A stretch of 58,066 bases of DNA from Thermodesulfovibrionia bacterium. GTDB taxonomy: Bacteria; Nitrospirota; Thermodesulfovibrionia; UBA6902. Positions 49,659-58,066 of this stretch are shown one piece after another. Under the pieces are notes generated by a model. That model was not told the DNA's origin. It made no database searches and was given only the letters and a program-made list of their open reading frames with translations. A program made the position numbers and the translations under genes. Numbering within the stretch: position 1 is the first letter of the stretch; every line of letters starts with the position of its first letter. The stretch is from NCBI GenBank assembly GCA_945786855.1, contig CALZGI010000254.1, positions 1 through 58,066 of the forward strand. Reading direction: 5' to 3'.

Positions 49659-51695
49659 ATGAAACCGTTCCTTATTGAAATAGGTTCAGAAGAAATACCT
49701 GCCCGATTCGTTCACAGGGGGCTGGAATTGCTGAAAGAAGGCCTGTCAGGGCTCTTTGAAAAAAACTCTATTGAATACGGAGAGATGAAGGCCTATGCTA
49801 CCCCCAGACGGCTGACGATCCTTGTTAAAGATCTATCGGAGAAACAAAAAGACAGTAAGATTGAATCCCTCGGACCACCTAAAAAAATTGCCTTTGATGA
49901 AAATGGCAATCCGACAAAAGCTGCTACGGGCTTCGCTCAATCCCTGAATCTGGATGTCAGTCAACTGACTGTGAAAAAAACGGACCGCGGTGAATATATA
50001 GCAGCCATAAGAGAAGAAAAAGGCAGAGACACCCTCGATGTCCTTAGAGAGGTTCTCCCGGGCCTCATATCGTCGCTTCAGCTGCCAAAATCTATGAGGT
50101 GGGGAGACAGCACATTAAGGTTTTTCAGGCCAGTACAGTGGATTCTTGCACTCCTCGGAAGTGACGTTGTTCCATTCAAAATTGACGGGATAAAGAGCAG
50201 CAATATTTCTTACGGCCACAGATTTTTATCTCCAGTGGCTCTCAAGATACATGACCCCTCATCCTATTTACCGCTGCTGAAACAGAATCACGTTCTTGCT
50301 GATCTTGATGAGCGGAAAAACACGATCCTGGCGGGGATAAAGTCCTTTGAATCTTCTGCCGATTGCAGCGTACACATCGATCCGGACCTGCTTGATACAG
50401 TCACCAACCTCGTTGAATATCCGACCGTAACTTCAGGAACCTTTGATGAAAAGTATCTTGCTCTGCCAAAAGAGCTTCTCATCATCGTGATGAAGTCCCA
50501 TCAGAAATATTTTTCTACGGGGGACAAAGAGGGGAATATGACCTCTTCTTTTGTACTGGTGAGCAATACAAAAGCTGAAAATAATGAAACAGTGCGCAAA
50601 GGCGCGGAACGGGTGCTGCGGGCGCGTCTTGAAGACGCTCAGTTTTACTATAGTGAAGACCGGAGCAGACCATTTGGCGACTATGTTGAAGAGCTGAAAA
50701 AAGTGACCTTTCAGGAAAAACTCGGCAGCCTTTATCAAAAAGCGGAAAGGATATCTGCATTGGCTACTGTTCTGTCAAAGGCGCTGAAGTTAAAGGAGGA
50801 AGACAAGTTGCATCGGGCTGCCATGCTGTGCAAGGCTGATCTTGTAACGGGCGTTGTAGGTGAATTTCCTGAACTGCAGGGGTACATGGGTATGATATAT
50901 GCCGCCCAATCAGGAGAAAACAGCGATGTAGCATCGTCTGTGTATGAACATTACCTGCCCAAATATGCCGGAGACAGTCTTCCTTCCGGGATAACGGCTT
51001 CCCTTCTGTCCCTCTCCGACAAGATGGACAACATAGCATCATTTTTCTTGTTGGACATGATTCCTACCGGGTCTGAAGATCCTTTTGCACTTCGGCGACA
51101 GGCACTCGGGATCATCAATATCCTTCAGGAAAATGATCTGCATATTACGCTGAATTTCCTGGTCAATAAATCCCTTGAAAATCATGAGCTGTTCGATCAG
51201 GCCGGCAATAAACGGGAAAAACAGGTTCTGCAGTTTTTTCGTCAGAGACTGGAAGGTTTCTATTTGTCAAAGGGATACACCCATGATGCGATCAATGCAG
51301 CTCTGTCATCAGCAGAACTCAATATAACCGATGTGAGTCAGCGAATCAAGACAATTGCCGATATGAAAAAGGAAAGCGGTTTTGCTGCTCTGCTGACTGC
51401 GGCAAAGCGGGTCTACAATATTCTCGCAAAAGTCAAACCCGGCAACGTAGAAGAGAGTCGCCTGACAGAGTCTCAGGAAAAGGAGCTGTTCCGTGCAGCT
51501 GGGGAAGTGAAAATCAAACTGGATGCAAACGATTTCAGGGCCTTATTTGATCTTGAACAGCCGGTAAACTCATTCTTTGACAATATTCTCGTCATGGATA
51601 AGGACCCTGCAATCAGGGACAACAGGCTTGCCTTGCTCTTATCGGTGAAACGTTCATTTGATCTTCTCGGTGATTTTTCGCAGATTGTAGACTAA
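49659..51695 (+). CDS. glyS: glycyl-tRNA synthetase beta subunit
   Basis: A 678-residue beta subunit with IEIGSEEIPARF at the start, the conserved SMRWG...RFFRPVQWILAL and DKMDNIASFF blocks and a C-terminal anticodon-binding (DALR-like) helical region. Together with GlyQ it forms the alpha2-beta2 enzyme that charges tRNA-Gly. Its length is normal. No obvious ribosome site precedes the ATG, which lies 33 bases after glyQ; coupling to glyQ is likely. Confidence 0.93.
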   Translation: MKPFLIEIGSEEIPARFVHRGLELLKEGLSGLFEKNSIEYGEMKAYATPRRLTILVKDLSEKQKDSKIESLGPPKKIAFDENGNPTKAATGFAQSLNLDVSQLTVKKTDRGEYIAAIREEKGRDTLDVLREVLPGLISSLQLPKSMRWGDSTLRFFRPVQWILALLGSDVVPFKIDGIKSSNISYGHRFLSPVALKIHDPSSYLPLLKQNHVLADLDERKNTILAGIKSFESSADCSVHIDPDLLDTVTNLVEYPTVTSGTFDEKYLALPKELLIIVMKSHQKYFSTGDKEGNMTSSFVLVSNTKAENNETVRKGAERVLRARLEDAQFYYSEDRSRPFGDYVEELKKVTFQEKLGSLYQKAERISALATVLSKALKLKEEDKLHRAAMLCKADLVTGVVGEFPELQGYMGMIYAAQSGENSDVASSVYEHYLPKYAGDSLPSGITASLLSLSDKMDNIASFFLLDMIPTGSEDPFALRRQALGIINILQENDLHITLNFLVNKSLENHELFDQAGNKREKQVLQFFRQRLEGFYLSKGYTHDAINAALSSAELNITDVSQRIKTIADMKKESGFAALLTAAKRVYNILAKVKPGNVEESRLTESQEKELFRAAGEVKIKLDANDFRALFDLEQPVNSFFDNILVMDKDPAIRDNRLALLLSVKRSFDLLGDFSQIVD

Positions 51696-51802
51696 CGGTC
51701 CCTCCGGCTTCAGCAAAAAAGTTACATACCACCCCTTTCACGACATCAGAAGTGGAATGAATGCGCCTCCGCTGCAAGAGACTGATCAGATATTCCTGAG
51801 AA

Positions 51803-54703
51803 TTATTTTCTGAAAGAAGTCCGGGTGAAGTGAGTAACCAGGTCCATGCGTCCTTTTCTCAGCAGGGCCTCCATGTCTTTACCGTTCAGCGGTTTGGAAA
51901 ACAAATATCCCTGAATGTTTTCGCACTCCAGTGCCTTCAGATGCGCAAGTTGCTGTTCTGTTTCAACTCCTTCTGCAATAACATCCATATTCAGACTGTG
52001 AGCAAGGGTTATGATTGCCTTTACAATTTCAAGGTTGTCCTCGTCTTCGCCGATCCTTTTCACGAACGACCGGTCTATTTTGAGAACGTCAACCGGAAAC
52101 TGGTGAAGGTAACTTAATGAAGAATATCCGGTTCCAAAATCATCGATATGAACTTTGACTGTCATGTCTTTCAATTCGACCAGCAAAGAAGAGACCATTT
52201 CCGCGTTTTCCATGATCATGCTTTCCGTAATCTCAAGAACCAGACTGCCCGGCTTAAGGCCTGTCTCTGATACAACAGTTTTTATCTGATTTATCAGGCT
52301 GGGGCGCAATTGTCTGCTGGATATGTTCACGCTGACAGATACGGGTGCGGCAGAGGGAAACTTCTTCTGCCAGGCACTCAATTGATGGCATGCTTCATAC
52401 AGTACCCATTCTCCAATCTGAATAATCAACCCTGTCTCTTCAGTCGTCGGGATAAATTCACCGGGAAGGATAAGGCCCTGAACCGGATGGTCCCACCGGA
52501 CCAGCGCTTCTACCCCCTCTACTTTCCCATCTTTCAGTGACACGATTGGCTGATAGTGCAGGATGAACTGATTCTTTTTCACTGCCTTCCGAAGATCTGT
52601 CTCCAGCTGAAGACGGGCAACTGCCGTAGCATACATCCCAATGTCAAACACTTTAAATCGGATATTGCCCTTATCAGCCTTGGCATGATACATTGCGATA
52701 TCTGCGTTTCTAAGAAGGTGCTCCGGTTTCTCATATCCTGTAGTACTGAACGCTATCCCTGTACTCGCCGAGACAAAAACTTCCTGCCCTTCAACATTAA
52801 AGGGTATGTTCAGTTTTTCCTGCATCCTCTCTGCAATAAATATAGCCTCCCGCTTATTCTTCAGGTCCTCCAGCAGCACCGCAAATTCATCACCTCCGAA
52901 CCGTGCAACAGTATCCCCCGGCCGGAGGCTTTCTTCCAGCCTTTTACTGACAGCGATCAGAAGCTTGTCTCCTATGGCATGGCCCATGCTGTCATTGAGA
53001 ACCTTAAAACGGTCAATGTCCAGAAAAAGCACTGCAAACAGATATTTCTGTGCCCTCTTTTCCTTGTCAACCGCGTGTCCCAGGCGGTCCATAAACAATG
53101 CCCTGTTCGGAAGGCCTGTCAGAGAGTCATGGAGGGCATCAAAGAGAAGCTGTTCCTCGGCTGCCTTGCGTTCTGATATATCCGTCGTAGAACCGACCAT
53201 CCGGTGTGATTTTGCATTGTCACCGCTTACTGCCAGGCCGCGGCTGAGCATCCATCTATATGACCCATCTTTATGCCGCATCCTGTGCTCACTTCTGAAA
53301 TGAGTCAACTTCCCGGTGATGTGTGAAGCAATTTCCTTTTCCACTCTTTTCCGTTCGTCAGGGTGAATACGGCCGAACCACTCATCAGGACTGTTTGTTA
53401 TTGCTTTTTCTTCATATCCAAGCATCGACTTCCAGCGGGGAGAGAAGAACACCTTATTGGACTTCAGGTTCCAGTCCCACAATCCATCGTTCGCACCGCG
53501 GGCAGCCAGAGCGTACCGTTCTTCACTTTCCCTCAGTTCCTCTTCAGTTCTTTTACGGTTTGTAATGTCCCTCGTGTACTCAATAATATGTGATACATCG
53601 CCCCTTTCATCAAATATGGGATAGGTATAGATCTCCCACCACCGGGGCGTCCCGTTTTCAAGAATTTCCAGCTTTTCCTTTGCACAGGGATCTTTCGATT
53701 TAAATGTTGCCTCAACGATGCAATTCTCACAAATGGTGTCTCTTTCATGGTTGACCTGGTAGCATTTACTTCCGATCAGTTCACTAATTGTCTTCTCCTT
53801 GATGTCAGCATAAGCATCGTTCGTTCGCACTATTCTGTACCCACGGTCAAAAATAGAGAAGGGATCACGAATACTGTCGTAGATCGTATTGAGAAATTTT
53901 TCAGACTGAATGAGGGCCTCTTCAGCGAGCCTGCGCTCATTCACTTCTTTCCTGATTTCCTCGTACCCGCGTTGTATCTTTGTACTCATAGAATTGAAAT
54001 GCTGCGCAAGTTCTCCGAATTCCGTGTTATCATGGTAGTCAGTCGTTGAGCCCAGATTTCCCGCGGTTATCTTCCTCGTTGCATCTACGAGGGCCTTTAC
54101 GGGACGGGTGACCGATCTCGTCAGCATCAATGCTACCAGAACCCCCATAAGCAGAGTAACAAACACCGTCACAAACAGTGTTTTCCTCACATTATTCATT
54201 TCCTGTAAAGCCATCTTTTTTTCCAGTTCAATGTTCCTGCTGGCTATGTGGGACATTTCTTCTGTGGTCTTGAGGAGTCTGTTGCCGATATTGACGGCTT
54301 CTGTTTTCAGAAGTCTGAGTCTCTCAGAACCCGCCCGTGACGTTATGTAATAACTCAGGCTCTTTTCATAGTCTTTTATGAGCGACTGAATTCCGGAAAT
54401 ACGAGCAGAAAGTCGGGGTGAATGATGACAGGACGTGCATTGATGAGCCGTTGCTTCCAGCATTGCGGCCTTCGTAACAATTGAATCCAGACCGTCAGAA
54501 TAGGGTGTATTCACAGCGTGAAGATCCGTTTGAACCGCCTGAAGATTAATAACGAGCGTCCGGCGCAGCTGCTCAATCTGCTGTAGCTTGATAATGTATT
54601 CCAGCTCGGATGCTATTTTCGTAATGTTCAGTATAGAAATAGCCGCACCAATACTGAACAGTGAGAATATAATGAGCAGGGATATAACAATCTTTCTTTT
54701 CAT
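51803..54703 (-). CDS. haem-motif sensor, HAMP-PAS-PAS-GGDEF-EAL
   Basis: A 966-residue cyclic di-GMP enzyme. Membrane helices (about 5-27 and 172-195) frame a periplasmic sensor that contains a c-type haem attachment motif, CTSCH (Cys89, Cys92, His93). A HAMP domain (about 196-248), two PAS domains (about 263-380 and 385-505), a GGDEF domain with intact FGGDEF and an EAL domain with intact EAL and DDFGTGYSSL follow. Both synthesis and hydrolysis of c-di-GMP are possible. It is 16 bases downstream of a PhnD-like binding protein gene, which may deliver a ligand signal. The haem motif suggests sensing of redox state, O2 or NO. Confidence 0.9.
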   Translation of the reverse strand: MKRKIVISLLIIFSLFSIGAAISILNITKIASELEYIIKLQQIEQLRRTLVINLQAVQTDLHAVNTPYSDGLDSIVTKAAMLEATAHQCTSCHHSPRLSARISGIQSLIKDYEKSLSYYITSRAGSERLRLLKTEAVNIGNRLLKTTEEMSHIASRNIELEKKMALQEMNNVRKTLFVTVFVTLLMGVLVALMLTRSVTRPVKALVDATRKITAGNLGSTTDYHDNTEFGELAQHFNSMSTKIQRGYEEIRKEVNERRLAEEALIQSEKFLNTIYDSIRDPFSIFDRGYRIVRTNDAYADIKEKTISELIGSKCYQVNHERDTICENCIVEATFKSKDPCAKEKLEILENGTPRWWEIYTYPIFDERGDVSHIIEYTRDITNRKRTEEELRESEERYALAARGANDGLWDWNLKSNKVFFSPRWKSMLGYEEKAITNSPDEWFGRIHPDERKRVEKEIASHITGKLTHFRSEHRMRHKDGSYRWMLSRGLAVSGDNAKSHRMVGSTTDISERKAAEEQLLFDALHDSLTGLPNRALFMDRLGHAVDKEKRAQKYLFAVLFLDIDRFKVLNDSMGHAIGDKLLIAVSKRLEESLRPGDTVARFGGDEFAVLLEDLKNKREAIFIAERMQEKLNIPFNVEGQEVFVSASTGIAFSTTGYEKPEHLLRNADIAMYHAKADKGNIRFKVFDIGMYATAVARLQLETDLRKAVKKNQFILHYQPIVSLKDGKVEGVEALVRWDHPVQGLILPGEFIPTTEETGLIIQIGEWVLYEACHQLSAWQKKFPSAAPVSVSVNISSRQLRPSLINQIKTVVSETGLKPGSLVLEITESMIMENAEMVSSLLVELKDMTVKVHIDDFGTGYSSLSYLHQFPVDVLKIDRSFVKRIGEDEDNLEIVKAIITLAHSLNMDVIAEGVETEQQLAHLKALECENIQGYLFSKPLNGKDMEALLRKGRMDLVTHFTRTSFRK

Positions 54704-54719
54704 TTATACCGCTGTGGGC

Positions 54720-55589
54720 CTAATCATTTTCATACTTGTATTTCGTGAGATTAATCCCTGCTTTCCGGGCAAGGTCAAAAACCGGATCGTAGTCTTCTTT
54801 TGTAGTTTCAATAAATTTTTGAACACCGAATTCTTCAAGGATATCCCGCCCATCCGCGTCATCGTGCATTTCAAGAAGAGCTTTCTTCAGCTTCTGCTTT
54901 ATCTCAGTAGATATATCTTTTCTCAGCCCCAGTCCGTTGGAGGGAACGTAGGGAGATTTCTCAAGGATAACCAGATTCTCTTTCACATTGGGATCTTCCC
55001 TGGCAAGCATATCAAATATTGTATTTTTTGCTGCCCCGATTTCAGCATCTTTATTCAGGACTGCATAAATGGCAGCATCATGACTGCCGGCAAAATAATA
55101 TTCCTTGAAAAAAGTATTGATATTTTTCACTCCCTGTCCCCTTAAATAGGCCACAGGGAATATATACCCTGCGGTTGTTGCTTTATCTACGAAAGCAATC
55201 ACCGAATGTCTCATTCTCTGCACACTGTCTATTGAACTGTTTTTGTGAACAAATATATAGCCGCGGTATGAAGACGTTCCATCGGGATTTACGGGACGTA
55301 CAATCGGTTCGATCCCCAGTTTTTTAATAGCCATTGCCCCGGTAAAGCTTCCCCAGAAAGCACCGTCCATTTTTTTAATTTTAAAACTGTCAATAATATT
55401 TCCGTATCTGGATAGAATAGTGAATCTGATTGTGAGACCAGTCTGCTTTTTTATATATTCCCCTATGGGTTTATACCGCTTCATCTGATTGAAGACGTTT
55501 TGTTCCGGAATGAGACCAATGGTGAGCTCCGTCGCCTGAGACACTCCGGACAGGAACAGAATCATTATTAAAGACAAAATGAATCGCAT
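54720..55589 (-). CDS. PhnD-like periplasmic substrate-binding protein
   Basis: A 289-residue binding protein from ATG 55589, with AAGGAG eight to nine bases upstream. The signal peptide covers about residues 1-21. The rest is PhnD-like (TIGLIPEQNVFNQMKRYKPIGEYIKKQTG, then GAFWGSFTGAMAIKKLG). The pocket residues that bind phosphonate cannot be judged by eye. No ABC permease or ATPase follows; instead the GGDEF/EAL sensor gene starts 16 bases later, so the protein may act as a ligand-sensing partner of that sensor, as PhnD-family proteins sometimes do. Confidence 0.85.
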   Translation of the reverse strand: MRFILSLIMILFLSGVSQATELTIGLIPEQNVFNQMKRYKPIGEYIKKQTGLTIRFTILSRYGNIIDSFKIKKMDGAFWGSFTGAMAIKKLGIEPIVRPVNPDGTSSYRGYIFVHKNSSIDSVQRMRHSVIAFVDKATTAGYIFPVAYLRGQGVKNINTFFKEYYFAGSHDAAIYAVLNKDAEIGAAKNTIFDMLAREDPNVKENLVILEKSPYVPSNGLGLRKDISTEIKQKLKKALLEMHDDADGRDILEEFGVQKFIETTKEDYDPVFDLARKAGINLTKYKYEND

Positions 55590-56343
55590 ACAATTTCTCC
55601 TTGATAAATATGATGTTATCATTATTCTTATCGGTATAATCCGCAATATCATTAGAAAAAGTTAATATGTCCTCCTGAATTTAATCATTTATTTACGTTT
55701 TGGACATCTTTGCGTACCGGGAATCAGCGTTTTGCAGATTCACCTGTAAAATGTGTCAGGATTTATTGTCCTGCTCATTTGATTGTTTCTCATCGCAAGC
55801 ATGAAATATTTAGCAATTTATAAGTCTGATGGATACTCCCTAAAAAGCATATTCAATGCCAACCATAATATTGTTTGAATAAGAGAAGTTATTGTCCTAT
55901 CTCGAAAAATGGTAAGTAATTTCCACTGTGACTGCGCTATTTCACCCAGTATATTTTCAAGAAAACAGAAAAACTCAATCTTCTTCAGAGAAGTAAAAAA
56001 GCACGATATCCCACCCCGTGTTGTCACGGTAATCAAGCTGTTGTCAGAAATGGGAAACGTTAATCTCAATATTTCTTTCTCAAATACCCGATCAATGCGA
56101 GGCGATTACTGAACTGTTCTCAGGCTTTTTTGCAGATTAACTTTCATCTTATCAAAAAATACCCTGCTGTCATACTATCAGCATTTTTTTATTTTACACC
56201 GTATTTGATGAATTAGTGTTCTTAATACCATTGTTAATTTTTTTGTGTTTGAATTTACCGTATTATATTGTGTAAAATAAGCCTTCTTAACAACGGTATA
56301 AACATATTTTAATCAAAATCATTAACAGAGTGGAGGATTAAGA
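55590..56343. other. intergenic stretch with possible gene remnants
   Basis: About 750 bases. On the minus strand a fragment at 55840-55896 ends NIMVGIEYAF followed by a stop, like the last strand of an outer-membrane barrel. An ORF at 55818-56069 contains SLITVTTRGG and a helical stretch that weakly recall a transposase N-terminus. Both are too short to call. The right 60 bases contain the ppdK leader with GTGGAGG. Confidence 0.3.
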
Positions 56344-58066
56344 ATGGCCAAAAAGTATGTCTATTTTTTCGGATCCGGCAAAGCAGACGGTAATGCAGGA
56401 ATGAAGAATCTTCTTGGGGGCAAAGGTGCAAATCTAGCTGAAATGTCAGGGCACAAAAAGTTAAAACTGCCCGTCCCTCCGGGATTTACCATCACTACAG
56501 AGGTGTGTACTGAGTACTATAAAAACAGGCGCAGATATCCAAAAGAGCTGAAAAAACAGGTTGACACTGCAATGGCTAAAGTTGAAAAAATTATGGGCAA
56601 GAAATTTGGCGACCCGAATGATCCCCTCCTCATGTCCATCCGTTCAGGAGCCAGAAGCTCAATGCCCGGAATGATGGAGACTATTCTCAATGCAGGACTT
56701 ACGACAAAGACAATTCCCGGGCTCATAAAGAAAACCAATAATCCCCGTTTTGTCTATGACGCATACCGCCGCCTGATGATGATGTACTCCGATGTTGTTA
56801 TGGAGAAGGCAGGCGGCATTGAGCCAAAGACAGACCACGACGGGATCCGCCACAAACTCGAGACCGAACTCGAGAGAGTTAAGAAGAAAAACGGCTGCAA
56901 GAGCGATACAGACCTTACTGTTGATGATCTCAAAGCACTCTGTAATTCCTTTAAGACAATTATAAAAAAGACTTTGAAGAAACCTTTCCCTGACACACAC
57001 GAAGAGCAGCTCTGGGGAAGTATCAGTGCGGTCTTCTCATCATGGATGGGCAAGCGCGCTATCGCATACAGAAAGATCGAGGGACTGCCCGACTGGTGGG
57101 GAACTGCTGTTAACGTCCAGACCATGGTCTTCGGTAATACCGGTAACACTTCTGCAACAGGCGTTGCATTTACCCGGAACCCTGCTACCGGTGAGAACAT
57201 GTTCTTCGGTGAATGGCTGCCGAATGCACAGGGTGAAGACGTTGTCGCCGGACTAAGGACTCCGAACCCGGTCAACAAGGCAGGCAAGACCTCGGACACG
57301 AGGCACCTCCCTTCACTGGAAGAGAAGATGCCCAAACTGTACAAGGAGCTTCACAGTTATGAACTGAGACTGGAAAACCATTATACCGACATGCAGGACA
57401 TCGAGTTCACGATCGAAGAAGGCAAACTCTGGATGCTCCAGACCCGTATCGGAAAACGTAACGGGCAGGCCGCTATCCGTATGGCAGTAGAAATGGCAAA
57501 GCAGAAACTCATCACAAAGGAGACCGCATTAACGCGCGTAAGGCCGGACCAGATAGACGAACTCCTCCACCCGAGTGTTGATATGGCAGCTGAGAAAAAA
57601 GCGGGCATGCTTGTCAAGGGTCTTCCCGCAGGACCGGGCGGAGCTAAAGGACATGTTACTTTTACCGCTGATGATGCAGAGGCCTGGGCCAAGAAGGGCA
57701 AGAAAGTCATTCTTGTCAGAACTGAGACCTCTCCTGAAGACGTGCACGGCATGCACGCTGCAGAGGCGATCCTTACAGCAAAAGGCGGTATGACCAGCCA
57801 CGCTGCTCTCGTTGCACGTGGATGGGGCAAATGCTGCATCGTTGGATGTTCAGATATTCAGATCAACCTTAAAAAGAAGTCAATGATCGTTAATGGTAAA
57901 ACAATTAAAGAAGGTGTCTGGATCACACTGAACGGAACCAAAGGCACATTCTATGAAGGTCAGCTTAAGCTTAACCCTGCAAACCCGGAGCATAACAAGT
58001 GGTACAAAGAGCTCATGACATGGGCAGACCAGTTCAGGTTCCTCAAGGTCAGGACCAACGCAGAAT
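56344..58066 (+). CDS. ppdK: pyruvate, phosphate dikinase (cut by the window end)
   Basis: The first 574 codons of a protein normally of about 880-920 residues; the window ends before the stop. ATG 56344 has GGAGG eight to nine bases upstream. The N-terminal ATP-grasp domain (GGKGANLAEM, VPPGFTITTE, MSIRSGARSSMPGMMETILN) and the phosphohistidine domain with GGMTSHAALVARGWGK (catalytic His486) are clear. The enzyme interconverts pyruvate and phosphoenolpyruvate using ATP and phosphate, typical of anaerobes that make PEP from pyruvate. The TIM-barrel PEP domain lies beyond the edge. Confidence 0.95.
   Translation, partial: MAKKYVYFFGSGKADGNAGMKNLLGGKGANLAEMSGHKKLKLPVPPGFTITTEVCTEYYKNRRRYPKELKKQVDTAMAKVEKIMGKKFGDPNDPLLMSIRSGARSSMPGMMETILNAGLTTKTIPGLIKKTNNPRFVYDAYRRLMMMYSDVVMEKAGGIEPKTDHDGIRHKLETELERVKKKNGCKSDTDLTVDDLKALCNSFKTIIKKTLKKPFPDTHEEQLWGSISAVFSSWMGKRAIAYRKIEGLPDWWGTAVNVQTMVFGNTGNTSATGVAFTRNPATGENMFFGEWLPNAQGEDVVAGLRTPNPVNKAGKTSDTRHLPSLEEKMPKLYKELHSYELRLENHYTDMQDIEFTIEEGKLWMLQTRIGKRNGQAAIRMAVEMAKQKLITKETALTRVRPDQIDELLHPSVDMAAEKKAGMLVKGLPAGPGGAKGHVTFTADDAEAWAKKGKKVILVRTETSPEDVHGMHAAEAILTAKGGMTSHAALVARGWGKCCIVGCSDIQINLKKKSMIVNGKTIKEGVWITLNGTKGTFYEGQLKLNPANPEHNKWYKELMTWADQFRFLKVRTNAE

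Noticed and set aside
55598-55625. ATGATGTTATCAT as a third FNR box
   Set aside because: The half-sites are not separated by four bases, unlike the two accepted boxes.

Overview
The window reads as a chromosomal segment of an uncultured or little-studied anaerobic, diderm bacterium. The outer-membrane assembly genes (a BamA-type barrel, TamB, a SurA-like fragment and several lipoproteins) show a Gram-negative envelope. The futalosine-pathway gene mqnD, pyruvate phosphate dikinase, DUF116, a two-CW protein, a c-type haem motif in a sensor and many sigma-54-type promoters fit Nitrospirota (Thermodesulfovibrionia-like) or a neighbouring deltaproteobacterial-type lineage. The taxon is an inference from gene content only. 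No phage, plasmid, CRISPR array or intact insertion sequence was seen, but small palindromic repeats are common.

Layout. 0.2-1.2 kb: a minus-strand run of tiny genes behind a sigma-54-like promoter, then about 1.3 kb of repeat-bearing noncoding DNA. 2.5-5.2 kb: a large secreted beta-propeller/fibronectin protein. 6.1-8.4 kb: an Fe-S/sulfur operon (Rrf2 regulator, TusA-like protein, NifS-like protein lacking the PLP lysine, IscU). 8.5-10.9 kb: mqnD, ppx/gppA, short ArgA-type acetyltransferase. 10.9-18.2 kb (minus): SurA-like fragment, BamA-type protein with extra POTRA repeats, TamB. 18.6 kb: tRNA-Ala(CGC). 18.7-22.9 kb: PilZ protein, shikimate kinase, FGE-like and lipoprotein genes. 23.1-28.1 kb: fabG-acpP-fabF-rnc-purM-purN. 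28.4-31.3 kb: small genes among REP-like palindromes and a ~490-bp inverted-repeat element. 31.4-39.2 kb: UDP-xylose synthase, a full livKHMGF transporter, a DAHP synthase/chorismate mutase fusion and a two-CW protein. 39.5-44.7 kb: DUF116 protein, AI-2E permease, and an AmiC/EcfT/D-aminoacylase run. 45.1-48.5 kb: a PilZ-zinc ribbon-AAA+ sigma-54 activator and a small redox/NO-type cluster with two FNR-like boxes. 48.8-51.7 kb: glyQ-glyS. 51.8-55.6 kb: PhnD-like binding protein plus a haem-motif PAS/GGDEF/EAL sensor. 56.3 kb to the end: ppdK, cut by the window edge.

The most interesting pattern is regulatory. Five or six -24/-12 (sigma-54) promoter matches lie directly in front of very small genes: a zinc-ribbon protein, a two-CW protein, a 54-residue membrane protein with a four-fold repeat protein, and unknown proteins of 63 and 108 residues. 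The same window encodes an enhancer-binding protein whose N-terminus is a PilZ-like domain joined to a Cys4 zinc ribbon. This suggests a c-di-GMP- and/or metal/redox-responsive sigma-54 regulon of small proteins. A second regulon candidate is a pair of identically built class-II FNR/CRP-type promoters in front of a NifU-like carrier and a DUF1858 gene. That DUF1858 gene overlaps a 42-residue zinc-ribbon gene.

Several real genes are shorter than about 60 codons and were read directly from the DNA (52, 56, 43, 54, 45 and 42 residues). Start codons were moved where a ribosome binding site or family length supported it.
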